Shown: positions 11,821 to 22,700 of the stretch, piece after piece
Numbering within the stretch: position 1 is the stretch's first letter
Layout: every line of letters begins with the position of its first letter
Assembly (NCBI RefSeq): GCF_030272615.1
Contig: NC_081410.1
Span: 286,313,957 to 286,377,956 of the forward strand
DNA: 64,000 nt
Direction of reading: 5' to 3'
From: Cryptomeria japonica
Taxonomy: Eukaryota; Streptophyta; Pinopsida; Cupressales; Cupressaceae
The notes under the pieces: generated by a model
What the model saw: the letters and a program-made list of their open reading frames with translations, nothing else
Database searches by the model: none
Told to the model about the DNA's origin: nothing
Position numbers and translations under genes: made by a program

Positions 11821-12264
11821 GAGGGTGAGCAGAGAACCACCAGTAAATTGGATAGAAGATCCGGTGAAGAGATTTGTAGAAGAGTTACAAAGTTCATTTG
11901 TAGCAAGGCTATTAGTTTTGTAATTGATTATATTCATTTAAAATCACTGAGTTGGAGCTTGGTGCAGGGGTTGGTGCCCTAAACATTGTAATCATATTTC
12001 CATTGTGAGGCTAGATTGGAGCAATATAGTCTAGTAACATTTCTCATCGAGGTTTTTCCCATCTTGGGTTTTCCTCATATATACTGGTGTCATGTGATGT
12101 GTCGTTGTGTATTCTTGCATTGCATTGCCTTGGTTTATCTTATTAGTAGGCCTACTAAGTATTAAGATGTTAACCAATACACATACTTAGGAGATTAAGG
12201 GTGAAGAAATTGGAAACCACTGATTCACCCCCCCTCTCAGTGGTATCTTGTGTCTAACAGACTG

Positions 12265-13100
12265 TTTCCCATCAATTCTATATTCTGAGTCAAATGCACT
12301 ATTTAATATATCATATGCACTCATTATTTGGTTAAATGCACTACCTATTTAGTCATATGCGCTAAACTATTAAGCATATGCACCATACTGTTACTTGCAT
12401 GCACCAATCTATTGTGCAAATGTGCTAAATTAGTAATCATATGCATTAAGAAGGATATCAAACACGCTTTAGCACTTATCAAATGCACCATTCTATTTTT
12501 CAGATGCACTAATTTGTGTATTTGAACATTTTCTCAGTTTTACATTTTTGTTTTGTCATTCCTGAGTTTGATCTTGTACCAAAGGCACTTTTGGAAATTT
12601 GTCGATGTTTTCCAGTTCTGTATTTAATCATATTGATGATTCTTTTATAGTCTTCACTTCTATATGATGTTGTGTTTCACTATTTTGGATTGGTTCCTTC
12701 TACCATGTTTAGAAGTCATGGTAGATAGGGTTGTTTTATTTCTCTTTGACTAGCAAGTTGATGTGCCTTGTTGTTGGTGTTTATTTTATTTATTGAGCAG
12801 ATTCAATTACTTTATTATGACTTGATGTATTTCTATGATATGAGGCTCCTTGATGTTATTTGGCATTATGATTAATTGGTGTGATGTATGCATATGGTTG
12901 CATGATGATGATTATGATCCTCTTGTTGTATTTACATTTTGGGAACATGTTAGGGGGAGTGGGTTTCCTTGTGATGACTAGGATCATGAGAGATAGGCTT
13001 GTATGAGGTTCCTTGTAAGGATGCATGAAGTCTAGATCGCCAAGGCACATTAGAAGTTTACCATGATTATAAACAAGTGATAACATTAATAATTAATTAA
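12265..13100 (+). repeat. Block X, middle part, with degenerate ATGCAC minisatellite
   Basis: From about 12292 to 12515 a degenerate unit of roughly 21 bases recurs, each holding (A/C)ATATGCACY or AAATGCACY. The ORF at 12328-12525 is a by-product of this repeat (regular Cys codons). The rest, 12520-13100, holds nothing recognisable. Confidence 0.55.
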
Positions 13101-13105
13101 TGGGA

Positions 13106-14253
13106 TGTTAGCCCCAATATGGAAAGCTAATGTACTGAGAGGGGAGGGGTGAATCAGTACTCCAAAATTTTTCTTGAATAATAACTTTACTGTTATGCAT
13201 AAACAGAATAGTGCAGTAACATAAAATAAAGTTAAAACAAATAGATAACAATCATACATGATTCAATCCATAACACATATATTTTGGTTATGCAAAAACT
13301 CTTGGTTAGAGAGAAAAACTGTGGTGGGGATGGCACCCACAACTTCACTACTACAATAATAAAGAATGTTCGGTTAGAGCTACATTTAGCTATTTTTGAT
13401 AGCTTACCCTGTTAGGAGTAACAAGATCTATTAGATCTACCTTGCTAAAGGATTTTACAACATGTATTCTGAATGGTGCACTTGGTTAGAGGCTTTACAA
13501 TTTATAGACTTGATTAGAGTCTTTTACCCTGTTAAAGTTTTCTCTTTCAACTTCACAATATTACAATAAAATCATTACAATTATCTGCAACTTTACATCT
13601 AAAATGTTATAGCAGATTCTATATGCTCAGAATAGATTACCTTGCTTATAGCATACCTCGGTAACCCATATAGTAACTCAGTAAACCCTTCTGTTTACTC
13701 TGTTCTTTGACTGTTCTCTGAAAACCTTCTCGGTGACCTCTGTGTCTCTATAACAGTCTTCCTTCATGCATACATACACTTCACTTATGCTGTATAAATA
13801 GATCTCTTAAAATGGTGATCCAATTCATTGGTTCGATCTTACAAAAAAGATTCCTCAAATGAATAACTAAACAAAATATTTCATTGGTTAGATTGTCCTT
13901 AAAATCATACACAATCTTCTGGTACAGTTTCCAATGTAATAATGGTTAGATGTGCCTTGATCTTGTAACACAATTTCATATGCATGTCCAGGTTCAATGT
14001 ATCTGGTAACATGTTTCACTCAGTGTATGTTAACTCAGTGTGTCATCTTTGCTGCTCGGTAGTCTCAAAAAGATACTCGGTAGACAACTCGGTGTATACT
14101 GCGTTCTATGACTGCTTTCCTCTATAACTGACTAGACTATGCATATCGACTTCTCTATGTGTACCAACTTCATGATTCAGTAGTGCTAATCGACTAGAAT
14201 ATATAGTATGACTTTGAATATAAAAAATAATGGCAACTTGATAAGTAGTAACA
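13106..14253 (-). repeat. L1m 3' LTR
   Basis: Left end TGTTAGCCCC, right end TAGTAACA on the plus strand. It matches 19948-21080 throughout. On the plus strand its first part includes GAGAGGGGAGGGGTGAATCAGT, the reverse complement of the shared copia-like LTR end motif. A TATA-like box is at 13791-13800 (TATTTATA on the minus strand). Confidence 0.93.
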
Positions 14254-14267
14254 GTCTCCCCTTTTGA
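14254..14267 (-). other. L1m polypurine tract
   Basis: The minus strand reads TCAAAAGGGGAGAC directly before the 3' LTR. This is the expected primer for plus-strand DNA synthesis. Confidence 0.8.
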
Positions 14268-14590
14268 CATTAGTTGAGATGTTTGACAAAAACTACTTTC
14301 AAAGTCATAATTCAAAAATCTATATATTTTGCAAAATGACTATACTTGAAAATACAATAGTCAATGAAATAGTATATTTAGATATACTTCCCTTATCATT
14401 ATATTGTGCATAGCTCTGATTGTTGCATGCTCTGTTCTGTGTTTGTGTGCTCTGCTTATTGTCCTTGGATATTCTGCATACTCTGCTTGGTATACTCCCT
14501 CTGTATACAATACTCTGAATACTATATCAAAACTGTATCACAAAACTATATTACTCCCCTTATATAGTATCACTCCATATATTGTATTAC

Positions 14591-14604
14591 TCCCCCTTTT
14601 TGAC
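14591..14604 (-). other. Second polypurine-tract-like run after L1m ORF2
   Basis: The minus strand reads GTCAAAAAGGGGGA just after the ORF2 stop (14618) and about 340 bp before the terminal tract. L2p has the same arrangement (59379-59389). Confidence 0.5.
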
Positions 14605-14617
14605 AAACATCAATAAC

Positions 14618-17600
14618 TTAATTCCCATCCGGGGGTGGTAATTGATCAAAAATAGATTTATACTTGTTCTGGGCGTCGGTGAGTGCGACAGAGAGTGCAT
14701 CCTTTACACTTTCCATTAAAGAATTTTGTGCTTGAATATTAGCCAATAGTGATATTAAGCCATCAAGAGTGCTTCCCTCTTGTGTAGTAGATAGGCGTGT
14801 AGCTCAGTTAATCTGTTCTTGAACTAATGAAAGATGAGGAAGGAATAATGTCTGGAGTGTCATTATATCCATCCTGATCTTATGTTCTTCATTTCTAAGT
14901 TCCAGTTGTTGAGCCATGAGCTATTGAAGCTTGGTATAAAAATTCCGAACTGAATTGGGCCTTGTGGTCAACTTATTTGAGAGATCGATGATCTCTTTCT
15001 CAATTGCATCAGTTTTATTCTTGATATCTTTAATGAATATAGAAAATGTACAAAGTTTCTAAAATAAATAAAGAATATGCTTGAGTTGAGGGGACAACTC
15101 AGCAATGAATTTGACAAGTTTGACTTTGCCAATAGCTAGAGCTTTTTGTACCTCTTCTATCATTTTTTCAATAAGCTCTTTGTCTTTTAGCTTGCTCAGG
15201 TACTCAGATGCATCAACTCCAGATGTTTCTATTTGATTAAGGAGTTCATCTAGTTGAATGTGGATGGTTGCATCGGTTGACACTGTAGCTGTAGGTAGCA
15301 TTTCTATTAGCAGTGTCTTTACCTTTTGAAGTACTTTATTCTTCTTTTGAATGGCCATCTATTTTTCTTGTTTGGCCTTTTCTTTGCATAGTTCACTAAA
15401 ATCAATAAGTGCTTGCCCCTTTAATTTTGAGATGTCCACATTGGACAACACTATCAGTTTAGTCAAATCAACTTTAAAACTATGCTTTTTCACCTTCTTC
15501 TCTTTTCCTTTGGTCATTTGGACTAAGACAATAACTTGTGAGGCTTGCTGACCCTCGGTAGGTTGCTCGATAGAGGAAACACTTTGGTTAGTACTTGTAG
15601 CTGCTATGGTGTCTTTTGGTGTCTCGGTACTGGGTGTCTCAGCTGCTACATTTTCAGTGCTTGACAGTGCTTGAGAGGTCTTTTCTTGAGTTGTACCTTC
15701 TACTGCTTCAGACTGGTGACCTTCGGTGCCTTGTGCTATATCTTTAGGAGCTTCAGTAGAGATAGGTTGAGTGATCGGTGGATAAGGCTGAGCTTGTACT
15801 AATACAAATTCACTAGATACAAGTTTTGCATATGTAGTGCCTTCGCTCATTTCCTACTCCAATGCTTCTTCATCAATTTGAATAGTGTCAGCCAGGTCTT
15901 GCTCGGTAGCGTCAGGACCGTGCTCAGTGACATTAGGATCTTGTTTGGTGACATCAACAACTTCAACTTTAGATTGTTCACCGACATCTTTTATTTTGAA
16001 TATTTCTTGCCATTTTGCTTTTGTCTCATTTTCTACATCAATGTATAGCCCTTTCATCAATTTTAAGGCTCTCTATTTGACAAGAAATTTTGAATTGTAG
16101 GTTGTCAAATGTTCTTTAATTTCTGCTACAAACATATCAGGAAATAGATGGACTAGACTTCTTTCTCTTATTTGTTTCTCAGAGTCCATTGCATATTTCC
16201 ACCTATTATCAATATGTAAGTACAATTCACTCGGAAGTGACTTTACTAGTTCCAATGGAGCTAGCCGAAACTTTAGAAGTGTACAAATGACAACTTCTTC
16301 AATTCGTCGCTTCTCATCATTATTCCTAGTCTCATACTTGACATATCTAAAGGAACCAAATCCACCATATTCTTTTAGATTTGCACAAAATTTTTCAACA
16401 CTATGTATATTTACCTTCTTGCTTTTGACAATCTAGAATTTGTTGGCATCCTCAGATTCTGTATCATTAAACTCTTTTGCCAAAATGAGTCTTCGAGTAG
16501 ATTTCTTGTAGGTCTTGGTTACCTTGGGAGCAATAAAACTCTTTTGTTTCTTACTCGGTGATGCAGCTGATGCTCTTGTACTAGGTCTCTTTGTTGGAGG
16601 AGTCGGTAGGGCCTTTGGAATGTCCCGTTTCTTTCTTTTCAATACTTTACCCTTAGGCAGTTTGATGCTCAATGTTATTGTTGCCTCTTGAGCTTCTGAT
16701 TCCTCTTTGGTGAAGGGAAGAGTTCCTTTGATAGGTGTGGAGGAAGATTCTTCTATGAATTTCTCAGATAAAACCTTTATCATCTTTGTAGCCTTTCTTG
16801 TAGCCTTAGGTACTACAATGCTCATTTTTACCTTTTCCTTAACTTCTTCATAAGTTCCATATCTCAGTTCGGTAGCATGCCTTGGCAGTGTAAGAAATGC
16901 ATCAATTTGTTGTTGTGTGATATCATAGTCAATCTCATAACCCATTGGTGGAAAAGATAGAGTCCTTGGTTCCACAACATTCACATAATAGTAATCGGTG
17001 TCTACCTTAAAGCATATATCATCCTTATATTTCTCTACCAGCTGGGGTGGAATCCAGTACCTGTTGTGCATCTTCTCTTGAAATTTGCTGAAGTAGTCAT
17101 CCATGATATCATTGAAATTATCTCCCAATTTCTTAATAAAGTCATTAATTTGATGGGTGATTGGTCGGTGTAGCTCCCAAACTACTTTACCGACTGATGG
17201 AAAGAATTTCTCAAAGTAGAAAAACATGCATACAAAAAGTGAACCAAACTTCAGTGTATTTGCCGAGTTGTTCTTCTTTGGCTTCCTTATTGTGTTCAGG
17301 TTCTCAAACAAGTTTTTCAATAACACTTCACATAAGTCTACTTTCATTCCCCTTTTCACTATTTTATAAGCTAAGTCAACTGCTGCATAGGGTACACTAT
17401 TTTCCCTTGCTGATTGGAAGAAATAGTAACCAATTACTCTAATGGCAAACTTAAGATCTGCATCAGTGACATTGTTCAGTTTCAGTCCTCAGTAATCAGA
17501 TTCTACTGCAGTTAAACTGATTAACTCCTTCTGTGATATCATCTTCTGTGCTCGTGCATGATCATAGATAGGATAACCGGTGATCACATGAATGATTTCC

Positions 17601-17986
17601 TTAGTGATTTTGAATGGTTGCTCCTCTAGCCACATGAAATCATCATGAACTCTGCTCAAAACAAACTTAACCCACTGGGGTTTGAACACACAAGGATAGG
17701 TTAGGGCTTCAGTTAATCCCTTGATTTTGATATGTTTGTACTTGCTATCCATTTTTCCATCGATACATAGCTCATCATATGTGTCCTTAATTTCAACATG
17801 ATTGAGTTCTTCAACACGACATTTGGTGAAGAATCTAACATCTTCGACTAACAAGACTCGATCCGAGATGAGTGAAAAGGCAGTTTTGTCATCCGGTTCA
17901 GAGGCAACTTTAGGAGTCAAAGTGTATTTCAGAGAGGGCTTCTCAACATTCTCGACAACTATGGGATGTTGGATCTTGGGTGCCAT
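14618..17986 (-). pseudogene. L1m ORF2: unknown protein of about 1,122 codons, one frame, stops only
   Basis: Starts at ATG 17986 (MAPKIQHPIVV) and ends at TAA 14618-14620 (PPPDGN). The reading frame is unbroken over 3,369 bp; it is interrupted only by point stops, at about 17489, 16433, 16073, 15854, 15359, 15059 and two further on. An N-terminal domain has VLSRVHDDFMWL and FKITKEIIHVITGYP, then TDADLKF, VIGYYFFQSAREN, KVDLCEVLLKNL, and DICFKVDTDYYYVNVVEPRTL. Each of these matches L2p ORF2 in order. A basic stretch with KRPSTRASAASPSKKQK could be a nuclear signal. A Thr/Ser/Glu-rich part (about 15600-15850) and a helical C-terminus follow. I do not recognise the family. Smaller plus-strand ORFs here are shadows. 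Confidence 0.85.
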
Positions 17987-17989
17987 TTG

Positions 17990-18583
17990 TAAATTTTAGA
18001 TAAAACTAGCAAACTATCCTTAGGGTTTGATGGTTTACAAACGGTAGATGCTTCACACTCAACAGATAGTAGCAATTTGATAAGATCGGTAAAATAGCTT
18101 AATAGTGTGATGAGATTTGATGTAAATACCTTGGATTCACTTTGAATGAGGTTTGATCACCTTGATTCGCTCTACTTTGCTCTCTTGAAAACTTGGTGAA
18201 TGAAAATGACTGCGAAAATATCTTTAAGTACACAAAATACATTATCGGGCTTTGTGCGGGTTAGGTCAAAAATATTAAATGCACTCGATTCACCTTTAAC
18301 CGATTTACTCCTTTTTTTTGTTTTAACCAAGTAACCAAATTTCCTTCATTTACCAACTTGACAGGCTTCCTGTATTCACCGACTTGACAGGTTTCCTGTA
18401 AAGTACTTTTGATAGAATTTCAAACTTACTAATGCATCTTAACTATGCAGATTTTGAATTTAGTACATAATAGAATAGGAACTGTTATGATTTTAACCTT
18501 GAGAGAATGCAGTCCCTTCATACCTTTGCTGATTAATTTGGAATAGGTACACCTAACTCAGTAGGTAAGGTGCTTTCTTCATT
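17990..18583 (-). other. L1m spacer between ORF1 and ORF2
   Basis: About 600 bp without a supported gene. It contains a short direct duplication, two copies of a CGACTTGACAGGTTTCCTGTA-like unit (about 18353-18401). Confidence 0.5.
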
Positions 18584-19885
18584 TTACATGATTTCCTTCT
18601 TTTTCCAAATCATCTTTAGTTTTTCTTTTATCTCTTCAGTGTCTCCTGTAGGTTGATCTCTGCAATCTCCAGCCAAGTGTCCAACTTTGTGACAATGAAA
18701 ACATGCCATACCAGGATTTCTCCATGATTTTCGATTGTTCATTCCAAACCTTATAAAATAGTTGGCACTAATATGTCCATATCTTCCACAACATTCACAC
18801 CATATCCTTGTATTGTAATCCCATGGTACTACTGCATATTGTCAGTAAGGTTCTGTGTGAGTTCGGTAACCTCTAGCATTTGCTCGGTGTGCATACCACA
18901 TGTAGTTCTTTTGCTTAAGCCAACACTTCTTGGTACTATGTCCATATCTATTGCAGTTTCTACAAAGCCCTTTGAATTTTGCCTTCTGATAGTTGTTGAC
19001 AGACTTTGTCCTACATTGATTAGATGTGTGACCATATTTATTGCAATTGTAACAATAATCATTTGATTTAGTGATATTCGATTGCTTACCTTTTCTAATT
19101 TGGCATATGTTGGCAGTATGACCTTGATTTCCATAGTAGTAGCAAATAGGCTTCTTTCTCTTGATGTTATTCCTATTTCCAGCTTGCTTTGATGATTCTC
19201 CTCTCTTGGTAGTATGAATTCCTTTCTCGGTAGATTCTTTTCCTTTGTAACCAAGTCTTGCATCTTTGTTGGGTCTTCTTGTATTCAGTTGCTCATCCAA
19301 CATCTTTGATGCTTCATAACTTTTCTTCAATGTTTCTTTGGATTTCTTCTCTGTTTCAAGTTCATTGTTCAACCTTGATACTTCAAGTTTCAATGCTTGA
19401 TTTTCATCATTCTTCAAAATTGCTTCATGATGTGCATAACCTAGTTGATCTGTCATATTTTGTTGAATCCCAGTCAGCCTTGTGATTTCATCATTCTTAT
19501 TAGATACTAAGACTTTAAGTTGTTGTTTCTCTCTTTGTAGATCTCTTGCTTTATCCTTTGTTGTCCTCAATGCATCTAGATTTTTAGTCATCTGTGTACT
19601 GAAATGTTCATGTTCTCTTTTCATTGCTTTTAGTTGATCAACCAATGCTTTGTTCTTTTCTTTCAATACTCCAATCATTTCTTTAGTTTCTTAAAATATA
19701 CTATTCTCAGATGATGTCTCAATTTGTTCTACTAACTCTTGAGAATCTTGCAAATCATTAGATAATCTTCTTCTTACTTTCAGAGATTTTTGCATTTGCC
19801 TTTGCATGTCTGCAATCACTTGATTAGCATGATCCAGTTCTTCTTGCAGATACACAATCCTCTAAGATTGTTTATAGCCTTCCAT
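18584..19885 (-). pseudogene. L1m ORF1: coiled coil plus array of CCHC zinc knuckles (gag-like), one frame
   Basis: From ATG 19885 to TAA 18584-18586, 433 codons in one frame with stops only at codon 8, near 19690 and at 18842. The first about 200 codons are a Leu/Glu/Lys-rich coiled coil (for example KALVDQLKAMKREHEHF). Then come knuckles CYYYGNQGHTANIC (second Cys now Tyr), CYNCNKYGHTSNQC and CRNCNRYGHSTKKC, spaced exactly 30 residues apart. After the stop at 18842, two more follow in the same frame: CECCGRYGHISANY (last Cys lost) and CFHCHKVGHLAGDC. CCHC knuckles bind RNA in gag nucleocapsid. The usual copia gag capsid domain is not visible. The position after the primer site supports a gag role. 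Confidence 0.85.
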
Positions 19886-19932
19886 TGATAAGATCTTTCT
19901 CTTTAGGTAGTTAAACCCTTTTCCAAGATTCA

Positions 19933-19947
19933 AGCTTTGATACCAAT
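19933..19947 (-). other. L1m primer binding site (initiator tRNA-Met type)
   Basis: The minus strand reads ATTGGTATCAAAGCTTG next to the 5' LTR. It differs at one position from the TGGTATCAGAGC core used by copia elements with initiator tRNA-Met. Confidence 0.88.
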
Positions 19948-21080
19948 TGTTACGCCCAATATGGAAATCTAATGTACTGAGAGGGGAGGGGTGAATTAGT
20001 ACTCCACAACTTTTCTTGAATAATAAATTTACTATTATGCATAAACAGAATAGTGCAGTAACATAAAATAAAGTTAAAATAAATAGATAACAATCATACA
20101 TGATTCACTCCATAACACATATATTTTGGTTACGCAGAAACTCTTGGTTAGAGAGAAAAACTACAGTGGGGATGGCACCCACAACTTCACTACTACAATA
20201 ATAAAGAATGCTTGGTTAGAGCTACATTTAGCTATTTCTAATAGCTTACCCTATTAGGAGTAACAAGATCTATTAGATCTACCTTGCTAAAGGATTTTAC
20301 AACATTTATTCTGAATGATGCACCTGGTTAGAGGCTTTACAATTTATAGACTTGATTAGAGTCTTTTACCCTGTTAAAGGTTTCTCTTTCAACTTCACAA
20401 TATTACAATAAAATCATTACAATTATCTGCAACTTTACATCTGAAATGTTATAGCAGATTCTATGTGCTCAAAATAGATTACCTTGCTTATAGCATACCT
20501 CGGTAACCCATATAGTAACTCGGTAAACCCTTCTGTTTACTCTGTTCTTCGACTGTTCTCTATAAACCTTCTCGATGACCTCTGTGTCTTTGTAACAGTC
20601 TTTCTTCATGCATACATACACTTCACTTATGCTGTATAAATAGATCTCTTAAAAAGGTGATCCAATTCATTGCTTCGATCTTACAAACAAGATTCCTCGA
20701 ATGAATAACTAAACAAAATATTTCATTGGTTAGATTGTCCTTAAAATCATACACAATCTTCTAGTGTAATTTCCAATGTAATAATAGTTAGATGTGCCTC
20801 GATCTTGTAACATGTTTTCATATGCATGTCCAGGTTCAATGTATCTGGTAACACGTTTCACTCGGTGTGTCATCTTTATTGCTCGGTAGTCTCAAAAAGA
20901 TACTCGGTAGATAGCTCGGTGTATACTGCATTCTGTGACTACTTTCCTTTGTAACTGACTAGACTATGCATACCGACTTCTTTATGTGTACCGACTGCAT
21001 GATTTGGTAGTGCTAACCAACTAGAATATATAGTATGAATTTGAATATAAAAACTAATGGCAACTTGATAAGTAGTAACA
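19948..21080 (-). repeat. L1m 5' LTR
   Basis: About 1.13 kb. It matches 13106-14253 with scattered substitutions and small indels; for example, a short segment near 14024-14040 is missing here. The TATA-like box is near 20632-20642. Confidence 0.93.
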
Positions 21081-21085
21081 TGGGA

Positions 21086-22377
21086 TGGGTAATGAGATTC
21101 ATTAATTAAGATAATTAATAGTTGAACCCCATGACTTTATCCTAGGGAGGATATTTTAGGATAAGCTTGGGAATGTCATTGCGATGGAAAATTAATCTCC
21201 CTTGGTCTCTCATAGGTTGAGATGGCTCCACATGTCCATTAGGCTTCTACCTTATGTATAGTATTTGTTATAGGATGGAATGCCATGACACTCCACTCCT
21301 ACATGTGTCCCCCCTTAGATTAAATTTATATCTTGTTGAAATGTACACCTTTGGGAGTTTCTTCTTGTGATTTCTTGTGGTTGGTCCTTGCTTGAGAGTC
21401 CTTGTATAGTTTAGTTTCTTTGGTTGTTAGGTGATAGCTTAGGTCTAGAGTGCGTGTTGGGACCTTGTGTCATCTCCTATCATGGGAGGTTGTTCCTTTT
21501 GTTCCACATGGTCGGGTGGTTGGTTTTTTCCAACCATTGGGATATCGTCTTGGATTATTCATGTGTGGATGTGGATTCTTCATCATTGTAGCAGTTATGT
21601 ATATTTGTTGTAGCACATTCATGTAATGGATATCTTGGATTCATGTAATGTAATATCATGTAAAGATGTAGATATATTAGGAAGAGCATTATGAATCTTA
21701 GATATGTATCTAAGTAAATCATTAGGAATCTTGCATTATGCATTTGAAACTTATGTTAAAGAAAATGATCATGTTAGAAATTTAGATGCATGAGTGGCAT
21801 GAATAAGATGACTATATTTATGCATTAGATATTACATTATCTCTTGGATGGATAAAGATCATGTAGTTAGGATATGGTTAAGGGTTTAAGAAAATTTGTA
21901 TTTGGTTATAAAATGAACGTAAGAAAAGGGATTGGTCTTGCATGGAAGAGCAAGCATATCATGTTAGTTAGAAGATAGAGTAGAGTGCATCTCATAATGG
22001 TTAAATAAACAAGTCAATTGCATATTGTAATGAAAGAAACTATGTAAGTAGCATTTGAATAAGATTAAAAACTAATTGATGATAAGTGTGGTAGTCAAAT
22101 GAGTGGAATGTTATTGTTTATGATAGTTGTAATAAGTAATGACATTAAGGTACCCTAGAGAGATAGTAGTAAGGATTGTGATGTTATTCTGCTTGCATAA
22201 TTAGTCAATGAGTTTATAATTCATGTTGATAATGACGAATGTTAAGGATTTAATTATAGATGATGTTATGTGTTGCATTAGTTGATATTAAATTTTTTTT
22301 TCTCCATTTAGTATGTTGGTTGCTTAGTTTCTCTAGGGTATTTTGGCAGGAATTACATTTAGCTCCTATTTCCACAT
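21086..22377 (+). repeat. Block X, right part: no gene
   Basis: Continues block X after L1m. No ORF or known motif is supported. The end, AGCTCCTATTTCCACA, looks like an LTR terminus. Confidence 0.45.
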
Positions 22378-22382
22378 ACTAG

Positions 22383-22700
22383 TGTTAAGGATTTCCTTAT
22401 AAATAAGGATATAGGTGAGAAAAGAGTTGGATGTATCACTAAGGTCATAGAGTATGACCTTGACATCAAGATTACCAGGTTAGTGAGGGGGAGAGGACTA
22501 TGTGAGAAGTTCAATTCATCTTTTGAGAAAGATCAATGGTCTCCCTCTTGCTAGAAGAAGAGGAACAAGTTGAAAACTTGGAAAAAGTGCAACCTGACTA
22601 GTTCCAGAATATGATTGCCTTCCTAAGGAATGGAATCTATCCTCCTTGCTTTGATACAACCAGGAGGAGACATCTCAAGTTGTAGTCCATCCCCTATGCT
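22383..22700 (+). pseudogene. E1 RNase H tail and linker to integrase
   Basis: E1 coding sequence resumes with SVKDFLINKDIGEKRVG, then KVIEYDLDIKITRLVRGRGLC, the typical end of RNase H and tether before integrase. Stops and frame changes follow. Confidence 0.75.

Larger units (their letters stand above)
9751..12259 (+). mobile_element. Solo LTR of a copia-like family, 2.5 kb
   Basis: Starts TGTTGGGATTG and ends GTCTAACA. It is flanked by perfect 5-bp copies GACTG (9746-9750 and 12260-12264). Near the start it has GTCATTGATGTCAAC and near the end TGATTCACCCCCCCCTCTCAG, both features shared with the other copia-like LTRs in this window. A TATA box (TATAAATA, 11361-11368) gives the orientation. 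No second LTR and no internal genes. The 211-residue reverse-strand ORF (11302-11937) is low-complexity antisense to the LTR transcript region and has no support. Confidence 0.9.
13106..21080 (-). mobile_element. L1m: complete RT-less LTR element with two own genes, reverse strand
   Basis: LTRs at 13106-14253 and 19948-21080 are flanked by perfect TGGGA copies (13101-13105, 21081-21085). On the minus strand the order is 5' LTR, an initiator-Met-type primer site, ORF1 (19885-18584), ORF2 (17986-14618), polypurine tract, 3' LTR. No protease, integrase, RT or RNase H motif is seen in the 5.7-kb inside. The LTR, primer site and polypurine tract look like Ty1/copia of the SIRE/Maximus kind. It would need enzymes from another element. 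The LTRs differ by only a few bases per 60, so it is younger than E1. Confidence 0.93.
7652..22377 (+). mobile_element. Block X: long solo-LTR-like insertion in E1 RNase H, itself nested
   Basis: Begins TGTAGTGTCCCTACTTGAC, the same start as the LTR at 63209 (TGTAGTGTCTCTCCTTGA), and both copies share a block with GACTCCACCTAGCT (8133 and 63716). The right edge is placed where the E1 coding frame resumes (SVKDFLINKDIGEKR). The flanks read ATTAG (7647-7651) and ACTAG (22378-22382), a 4 of 5 match, but with that edge the right end is CCACAT rather than a standard CA. After removing the solo LTR and L1m, X is about 4.2 kb. I see no second copy of its start inside and no pol genes, so a large solo LTR is the simplest reading; a deleted element is possible. 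Confidence 0.6.

Noticed and set aside
11302-11937. 211-residue reverse-strand ORF
   Set aside because: It is antisense within a solo LTR, Leu/Ser/Phe-rich and low in complexity, and matches no family.
12328-12525. Cys-rich 65-residue ORF
   Set aside because: The regular Cys codons come from the ATGCAC minisatellite read in one frame.
15351-15551. Plus-strand ORFs within L1m (also 15885-16100, 17161-17442, 17802-17999, 18773-19066, 19258-19485)
   Set aside because: All are shadows antisense to ORF1 and ORF2, whose frame is conserved with L2p.
22378-22382. Firm target duplication for block X (ATTAG/ACTAG)
   Set aside because: Only 4 of 5 bases match and the LTR end would be CCACAT; kept as a candidate only.
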